Of a stretch of 64,000 nucleotides of DNA, positions 34,970 through 43,270 are shown one piece after another; position 1 is the first letter of the stretch; every line of letters begins with the position of its first letter. The notes under the pieces were generated by a model. The model did not search any database. It was not told the origin of the DNA and saw only the letters and a list, made by a program, of their open reading frames with translations. The stretch lies in contig PBLF01000028.1 in NCBI GenBank assembly GCA_002722295.1, forward strand, positions 62,001 through 126,000, written 5' to 3'. The stretch comes from Stappia sp. GTDB taxonomy: Bacteria > Pseudomonadota > Alphaproteobacteria > Rhizobiales > Stappiaceae. Position numbers and translations under genes: made by a program.

Positions 34970-35866
34970 ATGTCGTTCCTGATCGAGACAATTCTTTCCG
35001 GCCTGATGGCGGGCGTCATGTATTCGCTCGTGGCGCTCGGCTTCGTGCTGATCTTCAAGGCGTCGGGCATCTTCAACTTCGCGCAGGGCGTGATGTGCCT
35101 GTTCGCGGCGCTGACCTTCGCCGGCATCATGGAAAAGACCGGCGTGCCCTGACCCATCGCCTTCGTGCTCACCATCGGCGTCATGGTCGTCGTTGCCTGG
35201 GCGGTGGAGCGGCTGGTTCTGCGCCATCTGGTCAACCAGGAGCCGATCATCCTGTTCATGGCGACCATCGGGCTCGCCTATGTGCTGGAGGGCATCGGCG
35301 ACATCGTGTGGGGCTCCGACGTGAAGGTGCTCGACATCGGCCTGCCCTCGGGTGCGTCCGACTGGCTGCTCGACACCTACAACATCTACCTCGACAAGCT
35401 GGAGGTCTTCGCGGCCCTCATCGCCGCCCTGCTGGTGGGTGTGCTCGCCATCTTCTTCCAGAAGACACGCATCGGCCGGGCGCTGAGGGCGGTGGCGGAC
35501 GACCACCAGGCGGCGCTTTCGGTCGGCATCTCGCTGCAGACGATCTGGGTGATCGTGTGGTCCGTCGCGGGCTTCGTGGCTCTGGTCGCCGGCACGCTGT
35601 GGGGCGTGAAGTCCGGCGTGCAGTTCTCGCTGTCGCTGATCGCGCTCAAGGCGCTGCCGGTTCTCATCCTGGGTGGCTTCACCTCGATCCCCGGCGCCAT
35701 CGTCGGCGGGCTCATCATCGGCGTGGGCGAGAAACTCGCCGAAATCTACGTCGGCCCCATGGTGGGCGGAGCAATCGAGAACTGGTTCGCCTACATGCTC
35801 GCCCTCGCCTTCCTGCTGGTGCGCCCGCAGGGACTGTTCGGCGAACGCATCATCGAGCGCGTCTGA
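34970..35866 (+). pseudogene. Branched-chain-type ABC permease (LivH-like) interrupted by an in-frame TGA
   Basis: One frame runs from ATG 34970 to stop 35864-35866 with a single TGA at 35150-35152. Before it the first 60 residues (FLIETILSGLMAGVMYSLVA, then KASGIFNFAQGVMCLFAAL) are a normal LivH N-terminus. After it the same frame continues at once with PIAFVLTIGVM and the rest of the permease, ending VRPQGLFGERIIERV. A TGG tryptophan to TGA change would explain it. The operon is otherwise intact. It may be a true inactivating mutation, a read-through, or a base error. A GTG at 35165 could restart a 233-residue fragment lacking the first helices. Confidence 0.85.
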
Positions 35867-35900
35867 CGCACGGTCGTCCTTTCGAAGGGATTGAAGCACA

Positions 35901-36977
35901 ATGTTCTATCGTGAAGCCGGCCAGTTCAAGACGACCTACGAGGCCGACCAGGCAATCTTTCCCATCGCCCAGGACCGCTGGGCGGTGGCGGCGTTCGCAG
36001 CCGTTGCCTTCCTCGTCGTGCCCTTTTTCATCGATGACTACTGGGCCAACGCGGTGCTGCTGCCGCTGCTGATCTACGGGATGGCCGCGCTTGGGCTCAA
36101 CATCCTGGTCGGCTACTGCGGCCAGATCTCGCTGGGAACCGGCGGCTTCATGGCGGTGGGGGCCTATGCGACCTACAAGCTGATGACCGCCTTCCCCGGT
36201 CTCGACATGTCGATCGTGGTGGTGCTTTCGGGCGCCATCACAGCCGGCGTCGGCGTGGTGTTCGGCCTGCCGTCCCTGCGCATCAAGGGCTTTTATCTCG
36301 CGGTGGCGACGCTTGCCGCGCAGTTCTTCCTCGTGTGGCTCTTCAACAAGTTCGGCTGGTTCTACAACTACTCGGCGACGGGGCAGATCACCGCGCCGGA
36401 GCGTACGATCTTCGGCCTCGCACTGACCGGGCCCAACGCCCTGCCGGCGGTGAAGTATCTCTTCTGCCTGACGTTCCTGACGGTGTTCGCGCTGGTGGCG
36501 AAGAACCTGGTGCGCGGGCGCATCGGCCGCAACTGGATGGCCATCCGCGACATGGACATCGCCGCCGAACTGATCGGCGTGCGCCCGCTGCTGACCAAGC
36601 TGTCGGCCTTCGCGGTGTCGTCCTTCTATATCGGAATGGCGGGTTCGCTCCTCTTCGCCGTCTATCTCGGCGCGGTGGAGGTCGGCGAGGTGTTCGGCAT
36701 CAACGTCTCCTTCCTCGTGCTCTTCATGGTCATCATCGGCGGGCTCGGCTCGATCGCCGGCTCCTTCATGGGCGCCGCGTTCCTGGTGCTGCTGCCGATC
36801 TTCCTGAAGAACTTCATGGTCGACGGTCTCGGCGTGCTGCCGACCATGGCCAAGCACGTGGAAATCACGCTCATGGGCCTGCTCATCATCTTCTTCCTGA
36901 TCGTCGAGCCGCACGGCCTCGCGCGGCTGTGGCAGATCGCCAAGGAGAAGCTGAGGATGTGGCCCTTCCCCTACTGA
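35901..36977 (+). CDS. Branched-chain-type ABC permease (LivM-like)
   Basis: The 358-residue inner-membrane protein has the LivM N-terminus with helices after a 30-residue cytoplasmic lead (ADQAIFPIAQDRWAV). It contains GLNILVGYCGQISLGTGGFMAVGAY near 65-90, the conserved GLPSLRIKGFYLAVATLAAQF, and NWMAIRDMDIAAELIGV, the EAA-like loop that docks with the ATPase. Ten or so helices fit the family. It partners the LivH-like gene, which carries a premature TGA, so without a working LivH the importer should fail. Confidence 0.92.
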   Translation: MFYREAGQFKTTYEADQAIFPIAQDRWAVAAFAAVAFLVVPFFIDDYWANAVLLPLLIYGMAALGLNILVGYCGQISLGTGGFMAVGAYATYKLMTAFPGLDMSIVVVLSGAITAGVGVVFGLPSLRIKGFYLAVATLAAQFFLVWLFNKFGWFYNYSATGQITAPERTIFGLALTGPNALPAVKYLFCLTFLTVFALVAKNLVRGRIGRNWMAIRDMDIAAELIGVRPLLTKLSAFAVSSFYIGMAGSLLFAVYLGAVEVGEVFGINVSFLVLFMVIIGGLGSIAGSFMGAAFLVLLPIFLKNFMVDGLGVLPTMAKHVEITLMGLLIIFFLIVEPHGLARLWQIAKEKLRMWPFPY

Positions 36978-37059
36978 GGCGGCGAACAAACAGACGCGAC
37001 AGGCGCAGCCCGTCCGCCCAGAAACTGCCAGAGGTCTTTGTTCCAAGGGAGGAAACGAC

Positions 37060-38379
37060 ATGAGACTGAAGCATATAGCCGCGGGTCTCGCCGCGCTTGC
37101 CGCCGCCGCGACGGCGACGGCCGGCCCGGCGGCGTCCTACGAACTGACGATTCCCTCGCTCGCCTATCGCACCGGCCCCTACGCGCCGGGCGGCATTCCC
37201 TTCGCCAACGGCTATGCCGACTATTTCACGCTGCTCAACGAGCGTGACGGGGGCATCGAGGGCGCGCGGATCAATTTCATCGAGTGCGAGACGGCCTACA
37301 ACACGCAGCAGGGCGTGGAGTGCTACGAGAACACCAAGGGCCAGGGCGAAAGCGGCGCGCTCGTCTACCAGCCGCTGTCGACCGGCATCACCTATCAGCT
37401 CATCCCGAAGGTGACGGCGGACGAGATCCCGCTCTTCACCATGGGCTACGGGCGCACCTCGGCCGCCAACGGCAAGGTGTTCCCCTGGGTGTTCAACTTC
37501 CCGTCCACCTACTGGGACGCGGCGTCGGGCATGGTGAGCTACGCCGGCTCGGTCGAGGGAGGCATGGACAAGCTTTCGGGCAAGACCATCGCGCTCGTCT
37601 ACCACAACTCCGCCTACGGCAAGGAGCCGATCCGCACGCTCGAGGGGCTCGCCGCCAAGCACGGATTCAAGCTCGAGCTGCTGCCGGTAGATCATCCGGG
37701 CCAGGAGCAGAAGGCCACGTGGCTGCAGATCCGCCGCATGCAGCCCGACTGGGTGCTGATGTGGGGCTGGGGCGTGATGAACCAGGTCGCCATCAAGGAG
37801 GCCGCCTCGATCCGCTATCCGATGGACCGTTTCATCGGCAACTGGTGGGCCGGCTCCGAGCATGACGTGCTTCCGGCGGGCGAGGGTGCCGACGGCTACC
37901 TGTCGGCCACGTTCCACGCGCCGGGCGGCAACTTCGCCATGCACGACGACATCCGCAAGTACGTCTATGACGCGGGCAAGGGTGCGGGCGAGCGCGAGCG
38001 CGTCGGCGAGGTTCTCTACAACCGCGGCATGATCGCGGCGGTGTGGACGGCCGAGGCGATCCGCAAGGCGATCGAGATCAAGGGCTCCAACGAGATCGTG
38101 GGCAAGGACCTGCGCGAAGGGTTCGAGGCGCTCAGCGTCGACGAGGCCCGGCTCGCCCAGCTCGGCCTGGCGGACTTCACCTTCCCGGTGAAGATCGACT
38201 GCGCCACCCATTCCAACCCGGGCACCGTGCTGATCCAGCAGTGGAACGCCAAGGACCAGACCTGGAAGGTGGTGGCCACCGGCATCGAGCCCGACCGCGA
38301 GATCATCGATCCCCTCATCGAGGAGGATTCGATGGCCTACGCCAAGGAAAACAACATCACCCCGCGGACGTGCGAGTGA
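37060..38379 (+). CDS. ABC importer substrate-binding protein (Leu/Ile/Val-binding type)
   Basis: The 439-residue periplasmic protein has a signal peptide (MRLKHIAAGLAALAAAATAT followed by AGPAASYE). The mature part is a type 1 binding-protein fold, with ERDGGIEGARINFIECETAYN and an Asn/Gly-rich hinge. It is larger than classical LivK (about 370). GGGAGG precedes the ATG. In operons that combine such a protein with acyl-CoA ligases, the ligand is usually an aromatic or branched carboxylate. The ligand here is not determined. Confidence 0.9.
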   Translation: MRLKHIAAGLAALAAAATATAGPAASYELTIPSLAYRTGPYAPGGIPFANGYADYFTLLNERDGGIEGARINFIECETAYNTQQGVECYENTKGQGESGALVYQPLSTGITYQLIPKVTADEIPLFTMGYGRTSAANGKVFPWVFNFPSTYWDAASGMVSYAGSVEGGMDKLSGKTIALVYHNSAYGKEPIRTLEGLAAKHGFKLELLPVDHPGQEQKATWLQIRRMQPDWVLMWGWGVMNQVAIKEAASIRYPMDRFIGNWWAGSEHDVLPAGEGADGYLSATFHAPGGNFAMHDDIRKYVYDAGKGAGERERVGEVLYNRGMIAAVWTAEAIRKAIEIKGSNEIVGKDLREGFEALSVDEARLAQLGLADFTFPVKIDCATHSNPGTVLIQQWNAKDQTWKVVATGIEPDREIIDPLIEEDSMAYAKENNITPRTCE

Positions 38380-38420
38380 TCGCCTGAGCGACCACCGCGT
38401 CTGAAGGGAGGAGACCTGGA

Positions 38421-39242
38421 ATGAGCGAGACAACCGCCGCAGCCCCGATCCTGTCGGTCAACAATATCGAGGTGATCTACAATCACGTCATCCTGGTGTT
38501 GAAGGGGGTCTCGCTCACCGTGCCCGAGGGGGGCGTCGTCGCCCTCCTCGGCGCCAACGGAGCCGGAAAGACGACGACGCTCAAGGCGATCTCGAACCTG
38601 CTCGGGGCCGAGCGGGGCGACGTCACCAAGGGCTCCATCGTCTTCAAGGGCGAACAGGTGCAGGCGCTGTCGCCCAACGATCTGGTGAAGCGCGGCTGCA
38701 TCCAGGTGATGGAGGGCCGCCACTGCTTCGGCCATCTCACCATCGAGGAGAACCTTCTGACCGGCGCCTACACCCGGCGCGACGGATCGGCCGCCGTGCG
38801 GGCCGACCTCGAGAAGGTCTATGCCTATTTCCCGCGCCTGAAGGAGCGCCGCACCAGCCAGGCGGGCTACACCTCCGGCGGCGAACAGCAGATGTGCGCC
38901 ATCGGCCGGGCGCTGATGAGCCGGCCGAGCATGATCCTGCTCGACGAGCCATCCATGGGCCTCGCGCCCCAGCTTGTCGAGGAGATCTTCGAGATCGTGC
39001 GCGAACTGAACCAGAAGGAGGGCGTGTCCTTCCTGCTGGCCGAGCAGAACACCAATGTCGCCCTGCGCTATGCCACCTACGGCTACATCCTGGAGGCCGG
39101 GCGCATCGTCCTCGACGGCGAGGCGAGCGCGCTGCGCAACAACGAGGACGTGAGGGAATTCTACCTCGGCGTGGGCGGCGAGGGACGCAAGTCATTCCGC
39201 AACGTGAAGCACTACAAGCGGCGCAAGCGCTGGCTGGCGTGA
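38421..39242 (+). CDS. Branched-chain-type ABC importer ATP-binding protein (LivF-like)
   Basis: The 273-residue ATPase has Walker A LLGANGAGKTTTLK near 45, the Q-loop region VMEGRHCFGHLTIEENLL, the signature TSGGEQQMCAIGRAL and Walker B ILLDEPSMGLAPQLV. It extends about 25 residues beyond typical LivF with a basic tail (KSFRNVKHYKRRKRWLA). It is spaced 42 bases after the binding-protein gene, with GGGAGGAG upstream of the ATG. It forms the motor with the LivG-like protein. Confidence 0.93.
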   Translation: MSETTAAAPILSVNNIEVIYNHVILVLKGVSLTVPEGGVVALLGANGAGKTTTLKAISNLLGAERGDVTKGSIVFKGEQVQALSPNDLVKRGCIQVMEGRHCFGHLTIEENLLTGAYTRRDGSAAVRADLEKVYAYFPRLKERRTSQAGYTSGGEQQMCAIGRALMSRPSMILLDEPSMGLAPQLVEEIFEIVRELNQKEGVSFLLAEQNTNVALRYATYGYILEAGRIVLDGEASALRNNEDVREFYLGVGGEGRKSFRNVKHYKRRKRWLA

Positions 39243-39308
39243 GGCCGACGGTCAAGCGCGCGGGCGCCGGGACGCCCGCAGGATACGGGCACAGCAAGGG
39301 TTGAAGCG

Positions 39309-40550
39309 ATGAGCGAGCGGTATTTTGACGAGCTGGAGACCCGCGATCCGGCCGAGCGGGAGGCCGATCTCTTCGCAAGGCTGCCCGGACAGATCGCCCA
39401 TGCGGTCGCGGTGGCTCCCGGCTGGGCGCGTCATCTCGCCGGCATTGACCCGGCGTCGATAACCTCGCGCGAGGCGCTCGCCGGCCTGCCGGTCATGCGC
39501 AAGGCCGCGCTGATGGAGGCCCAGGCTGCCCGGCCGCCCTTCGGCGGTTTCGCCGCCCATGACGTGCAGGCGATGAACCGCATTTTCATGTCGCCGGGGC
39601 CGATCTGGGAGCCGCAGGGCGAGGGCGACGACCCGTGGAACGCAGCGCGTGCCTTTTTTGCTGCCGGGTTCCGGGCCGGCGACATCCTGCACAACGCGCT
39701 GTCCTACCACCTGACACCGGGCGGCTTCATCCTCGATCATGGCGCCAGGGCGCTGGGCTGCGCCGTGTTTCCCGCCGGCGTCGGCAACACGGAAGTCCAG
39801 GTGGAGGCCATCGAAACCCTGCGCCCGACCGGCTACGCCGGCACGCCCGACTACCTCAAGGTTCTGCTGGACAAGGCGGAGGAGCTTGGTCGCGACGCGT
39901 CCTCGATCCGTCGCGCGCTCGTTTCCGGAGGGGCGCTGTTCCCGAGCCTCAGGGCCGAGTATTCCAGCCGTGGCGTCAGTGTCCTGCAGGCCTATGCAAC
40001 GGCCGACCTCGGCGTCATCGCCTATGAGAGTGCCCCCGACGAGGGCATGGTCGTGAACGAGAACATCATCGTGGAGATCGTGCGACCGGGCACCGATCAG
40101 CCGCTTCCGGCGGGCGAGGTGGGCGAACTCGTCGTCACGAGCTTCAACCGCACCTATCCGCTGATCCGCTTCGGCACCGGGGACCTCTCCGCCGTGATGA
40201 GCGAGCCGTCGCCTTGCGGGCGCACCAACATGCGCCTGAGGGGCTGGATGGGCCGCGCCGACCAGCGCACCAAGGTGAAGGGCATGTTCGTCGACCCGCG
40301 CCAGATCGCCGAGGTTCTTGCCCGGCATCCGGAGGTTCGGCGCGCCCGCCTCGTCGTGGAACGCGACAACGAGCAGGACACGATGCGCCTGGCCTATGAA
40401 AGCGATGTCGTGGCCGACGGTCTGGACACGGCGCTCGGTCGCACGCTGAAGGAGGTCACCAAGCTCAACGGCGTGGTGGAGCGCGTGGCATCCGGCGCCC
40501 TGCCGAACGACGGCAAGGTGATCGCCGACGAACGCTCCTACGACGGCTGA
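39309..40550 (+). CDS. PaaK-like phenylacetate-CoA ligase family protein with degenerate P-loop
   Basis: The 413-residue protein has the PaaK domain order: an N-terminal helical region, a middle with AGFRAGDILHNALSYHLTPG, GYAGTPDYLKVLLDKAEELG, the adenylate-binding SGGALFPSLRAEY, and TYPLIRFGTGDLSAVM, ending in the C-terminal domain LNGVVERVASGALPNDGKV. The P-loop S-S-G-T-T-G-K of true ligases is replaced by RIFMSPGPIWEPQGEG near residue 97. The protein is therefore either a subgroup with altered ATP contact or not a ligase. It is last in the ABC importer operon. Confidence 0.85.
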   Translation: MSERYFDELETRDPAEREADLFARLPGQIAHAVAVAPGWARHLAGIDPASITSREALAGLPVMRKAALMEAQAARPPFGGFAAHDVQAMNRIFMSPGPIWEPQGEGDDPWNAARAFFAAGFRAGDILHNALSYHLTPGGFILDHGARALGCAVFPAGVGNTEVQVEAIETLRPTGYAGTPDYLKVLLDKAEELGRDASSIRRALVSGGALFPSLRAEYSSRGVSVLQAYATADLGVIAYESAPDEGMVVNENIIVEIVRPGTDQPLPAGEVGELVVTSFNRTYPLIRFGTGDLSAVMSEPSPCGRTNMRLRGWMGRADQRTKVKGMFVDPRQIAEVLARHPEVRRARLVVERDNEQDTMRLAYESDVVADGLDTALGRTLKEVTKLNGVVERVASGALPNDGKVIADERSYDG

Positions 40551-40628
40551 GAAGTGCGAACGCGTCACGTGCCTGTTGATGCGGGTTCGCGCGGGTGTTG
40601 CAGGCGAGGGCGTTTTCGTCCTAGGAAG

Positions 40629-40658
40629 GTCAGGCGCCCTTCGGCGCCGGAACCTGAC
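40629..40658 (+). promoter_or_regulatory. Stem-loop just before a receiver gene
   Basis: GTCAGG (40629-40634) pairs with CCTGAC (40653-40658), and inside it CGCC (40635-40638) pairs with GGCG (40643-40646). It ends 11 bases before the response-regulator ATG and could affect its translation or end the preceding transcript. No T-tract follows, so it is not a classic terminator. Confidence 0.35.
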
Positions 40659-40669
40659 GGGCGAGCCGC

Positions 40670-41110
40670 ATGACCATCGACGAAAGCGCCGTGAACGAGG
40701 CCATGATCCTCCTTGTGGAGGACGATCCCGACGACGTTCGCCTTATCGAGATGGCCCTGCGTTCGTGTTCCGTGCCGATCCGCATGACCACCGCCGCCGA
40801 TGGTGCCGAGGCGCTTGCGCACCTCGAAGAGGCGGGAGACGACCTGCCCGACCTCGTGCTTCTCGACCTGAACCTTCCGGTGATGAGCGGAACGGAGTTT
40901 CTCTCCAGACTGCGCGAGCATTCGGCGCTCAGTGCCTTGCCAGTCTGCGTGTTCACGACAGCCGACGACCCGGTCACCATCCGTCGCGCCTATGCGGCGG
41001 GCGCCAATGCCGTCGTCACCAAGGCCGACAGCCTTGCCGGCATGAGCCAGGTGCTCAACACGATCGTGGAGTTCTGGTTCAAGGTCGCGGAGCGCTACCG
41101 GCTGGACTGA
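40670..41110 (+). CDS. Single-domain response regulator (Rcp1-like)
   Basis: The 146-residue protein is a stand-alone receiver: acidic pocket LVEDDPDDVRLIEMAL (Asp18, Asp19), phospho-acceptor Asp66 in LVLLDLNLPVMSG, Thr96/Thr97 in FTTADD and Lys118 in VVTKADS. The C-terminus shows no output domain. Such Rcp1-type proteins usually serve phytochrome-like or HWE kinases and relay phosphate rather than bind DNA. No kinase sits next to it; the nearest is the hybrid kinase at 29917. A possible hairpin lies before the ATG. Confidence 0.87.
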   Translation: MTIDESAVNEAMILLVEDDPDDVRLIEMALRSCSVPIRMTTAADGAEALAHLEEAGDDLPDLVLLDLNLPVMSGTEFLSRLREHSALSALPVCVFTTADDPVTIRRAYAAGANAVVTKADSLAGMSQVLNTIVEFWFKVAERYRLD

Positions 41111-41134
41111 TCGGCGCGGCCACCGGCCAATTCC

Positions 41135-41773
41135 TCATACATAGAAGATGTCGCTCTCGTCGGGAGCATTCGTCGTCGCGGGCATGTCGGGGACCGGCGG
41201 CGTTTCCGGCGCGGGCGCCGGGGCCGGCTTCTTGCGCGGAGCGAAGGCGACCGCCGCCGCCGGTGCGGCTGGTTCCTGCGTCTGGCGGGTCGAGGGCAGG
41301 CGTCTGTCGGCCCCGATGGCTTCCAGATGGGATTTGAGAACACGCAGGGAAAAGGGCTTGGTCAGCACCGAATGGGCGCCGAGTTCGGCCGCCTTCTGCA
41401 GTGTGGAGAGATCGATGCCCGCACTGACGACGATCACCGGCGTCATGGCGACGATCGGGCTTTCGCTGGCGCGCATCCGGCCGAGCAGACCGATGCCGTC
41501 CATACGGGGAGGGCGCCAGTCCAGAAGCACGAGATCGAAAGCGTGTCCCTTGAGGAGCTTCTCGGCCGTGTCCGTATCGTGGGCCTCCTCCACATGCACA
41601 TAGTCGAGGTCGCGGAGCATCCCGCGAACCAGGCGCCGCGTCGGTCCGCTTTCCTCCACCAGCAGGATCTTTTCGTGTCTCACCTTCGCTGTCCGGTCTT
41701 CTTGTGCCAGTCCCTTGCAGATGCTGGCGTTTTTCGCTTGGGGCGACTTTGCTTCACCCTGCCCAGAATGCAT
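41135..41773 (-). CDS. Response regulator with Pro/Ala-rich C-terminal tail
   Basis: The 212-residue frame has a receiver with ILLVEESGPTRRLV, acceptor Asp85 in LVLLDWRPPRMDG, and SVLTKPFS with the Lys. The first acidic pocket reads Glu-Glu rather than the usual Asp-Asp. After the receiver a tail of about 60 residues is rich in Pro, Ala and Lys (APRKKPAPAPAPETPP) and ends DESDIFYV, so output is by protein contact. The start is uncertain: ATG 41773 lacks a ribosome binding site, and GTG 41683 (VRHEKILL) would fit the domain boundary. It converges on the other receiver gene. Confidence 0.8.
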   Translation of the reverse strand: MHSGQGEAKSPQAKNASICKGLAQEDRTAKVRHEKILLVEESGPTRRLVRGMLRDLDYVHVEEAHDTDTAEKLLKGHAFDLVLLDWRPPRMDGIGLLGRMRASESPIVAMTPVIVVSAGIDLSTLQKAAELGAHSVLTKPFSLRVLKSHLEAIGADRRLPSTRQTQEPAAPAAAVAFAPRKKPAPAPAPETPPVPDMPATTNAPDESDIFYV

Positions 41774-41984
41774 GTTCGCGGATAAAGGCGCGTTAATAGC
41801 CGTAAAATACCTGTCTTTTTTACCTATGCTGACGGCCTGCTATGCACAACATGCGGCAGCCGGTCGCGCCTTCGTCGCGATCCGCCGCGCTTTTCCTGCG
41901 TAGGAAGAACACTAGGTGGACGCAAGGCACAAGAGTGTCCTATGCGAACCAGACAATCCTTGCCAGCGAAGAGGCGGACGACAC

Positions 41985-43106
41985 ATGACCGGGGACAGCG
42001 TGACCCTTGCCGGAAGCGAAACGGAAACGCGGGAGGCGTCCGGGTGCCCGGCCCGTTCGGAACGCGCGCGGGAGATGGCGAAGGCGAAGCTTCCGGCGGA
42101 TCATCCGAAGGTGAAGACCGGGCGCATCGGCGTTCTTCTCGTCAACCTCGGCACGCCCGACGGCACGGACTTCAGGAACATGCGCAAGTACCTGCGCGAG
42201 TTCCTGACCGACAAGCGCGTGATCGAGTGGCCGAAGGCGCTTTGGTATCCGATCCTGTTCGGCATCGTGCTCAACACGCGACCGAAGAAGTCGGGTGCGG
42301 CTTATGACGAGATCTGGAACAAGGAGCTCGACGAGTCGCCCCTGCGCACGATCACCCGGTCGCAGGCAACGCTGCTGGCCGAGGACCTGGCCGGGCTCGA
42401 CGAGCGCATCGTCGTCGACTGGGCCATGCGCTACGGCAACCCCTCCATCGCGTCGCGCCTCGAGGCGCTGCGGGAGCAGGGCTGCGAGCGCATTCTCGTC
42501 TTTCCGCTCTACCCCCAGTACGCGGCCTCGACCACGGCGACCGTGAACGACGTGGTGTTCAGGGAAATGACCAAGCTGCGCTGGCAGCCGGCCATTCGCA
42601 CCGTTCCGCCCTACCACGACGACCCGGTCTATATCGACGCGCTGGCCACTTCGATCGAGACCCATCTGGCCGGGCTCGATTTCGATCCGGAAGTCGTGCT
42701 CACGTCGTACCACGGCATTCCGCAGTCCTACTTCCGCAAGGGCGATCCCTATCACTGCCATTGCCAGAAGACGACGCGGCTGCTTCGCGACCGGCTCGGC
42801 TGGTCGGAAGACCGCCTGCGAGTGACCTTCCAGAGCCGCTTCGGGCCCGAGGAATGGCTGCAGCCCTACACCGACAAGACGGTGGAAGCGCTGGCGAAGG
42901 AGGGGGTCAAGCGGGTGGCGGTGCTCAACCCGGGCTTCGTTGCCGACTGTCTGGAGACGCTGGAGGAGATCGCCGGCGAAGCCGGTGAGATCTTCCACGA
43001 GAACGGCGGCGACAAGTTCACCCATATCCCCTGCCTCAACGACAGCGCGCCCGGCATGGACGTTCTGTCCGCGATCGTTCGCCGCGAACTCGCCGGCTGG
43101 GTCTGA
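41985..43106 (+). CDS. hemH: Ferrochelatase
   Basis: The 373-residue protein matches HemH throughout: GVLLVNLGTPDGTDF, KKSGAAYDEIWN, AMRYGNPSIASRL, FPLYPQYAASTT, LTSYHGIPQSYFRKGD with the metal-binding His, and NPGFVADCLETLEEIA. It inserts Fe(II) into protoporphyrin IX as the last step of haem b synthesis. HCHCQKT near the active site and a C-terminal Cys are of the kind used for iron-sulfur clusters in some alphaproteobacterial enzymes, but four ligands are not clearly placed. ATG 41985 has GAAGAGG upstream; an in-frame ATG at 42075 would give a typical 343-residue length. Confidence 0.95.
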   Translation: MTGDSVTLAGSETETREASGCPARSERAREMAKAKLPADHPKVKTGRIGVLLVNLGTPDGTDFRNMRKYLREFLTDKRVIEWPKALWYPILFGIVLNTRPKKSGAAYDEIWNKELDESPLRTITRSQATLLAEDLAGLDERIVVDWAMRYGNPSIASRLEALREQGCERILVFPLYPQYAASTTATVNDVVFREMTKLRWQPAIRTVPPYHDDPVYIDALATSIETHLAGLDFDPEVVLTSYHGIPQSYFRKGDPYHCHCQKTTRLLRDRLGWSEDRLRVTFQSRFGPEEWLQPYTDKTVEALAKEGVKRVAVLNPGFVADCLETLEEIAGEAGEIFHENGGDKFTHIPCLNDSAPGMDVLSAIVRRELAGWV

Positions 43107-43270
43107 ACCGGCTCCGATAGGGGCTTGCGGATCCCGCCACAGGGCGTACATCTTTCCCCGCCGCGTCATCCGGGCGCGGCGGCCGGACCTTGCCGGCCTG
43201 TCGACGCGGCGCGCCCGAGAGTTCCGGGCCGCGTCAGGGCGCGGGCTCGCGCCACAACGGAGGGCGCAGG

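Noticed and set aside
35150..35152. TGA as a selenocysteine codon in the LivH-type gene
   Set aside because: The downstream bases show no SECIS-like hairpin, and permeases of this family have no known selenoproteins. A nonsense change, an error or read-through is simpler.
41715..41903. Small plus-strand frame of 62 codons before hemH
   Set aside because: It overlaps the N-terminal part of the minus-strand receiver, lacks a ribosome binding site and shows no family pattern.
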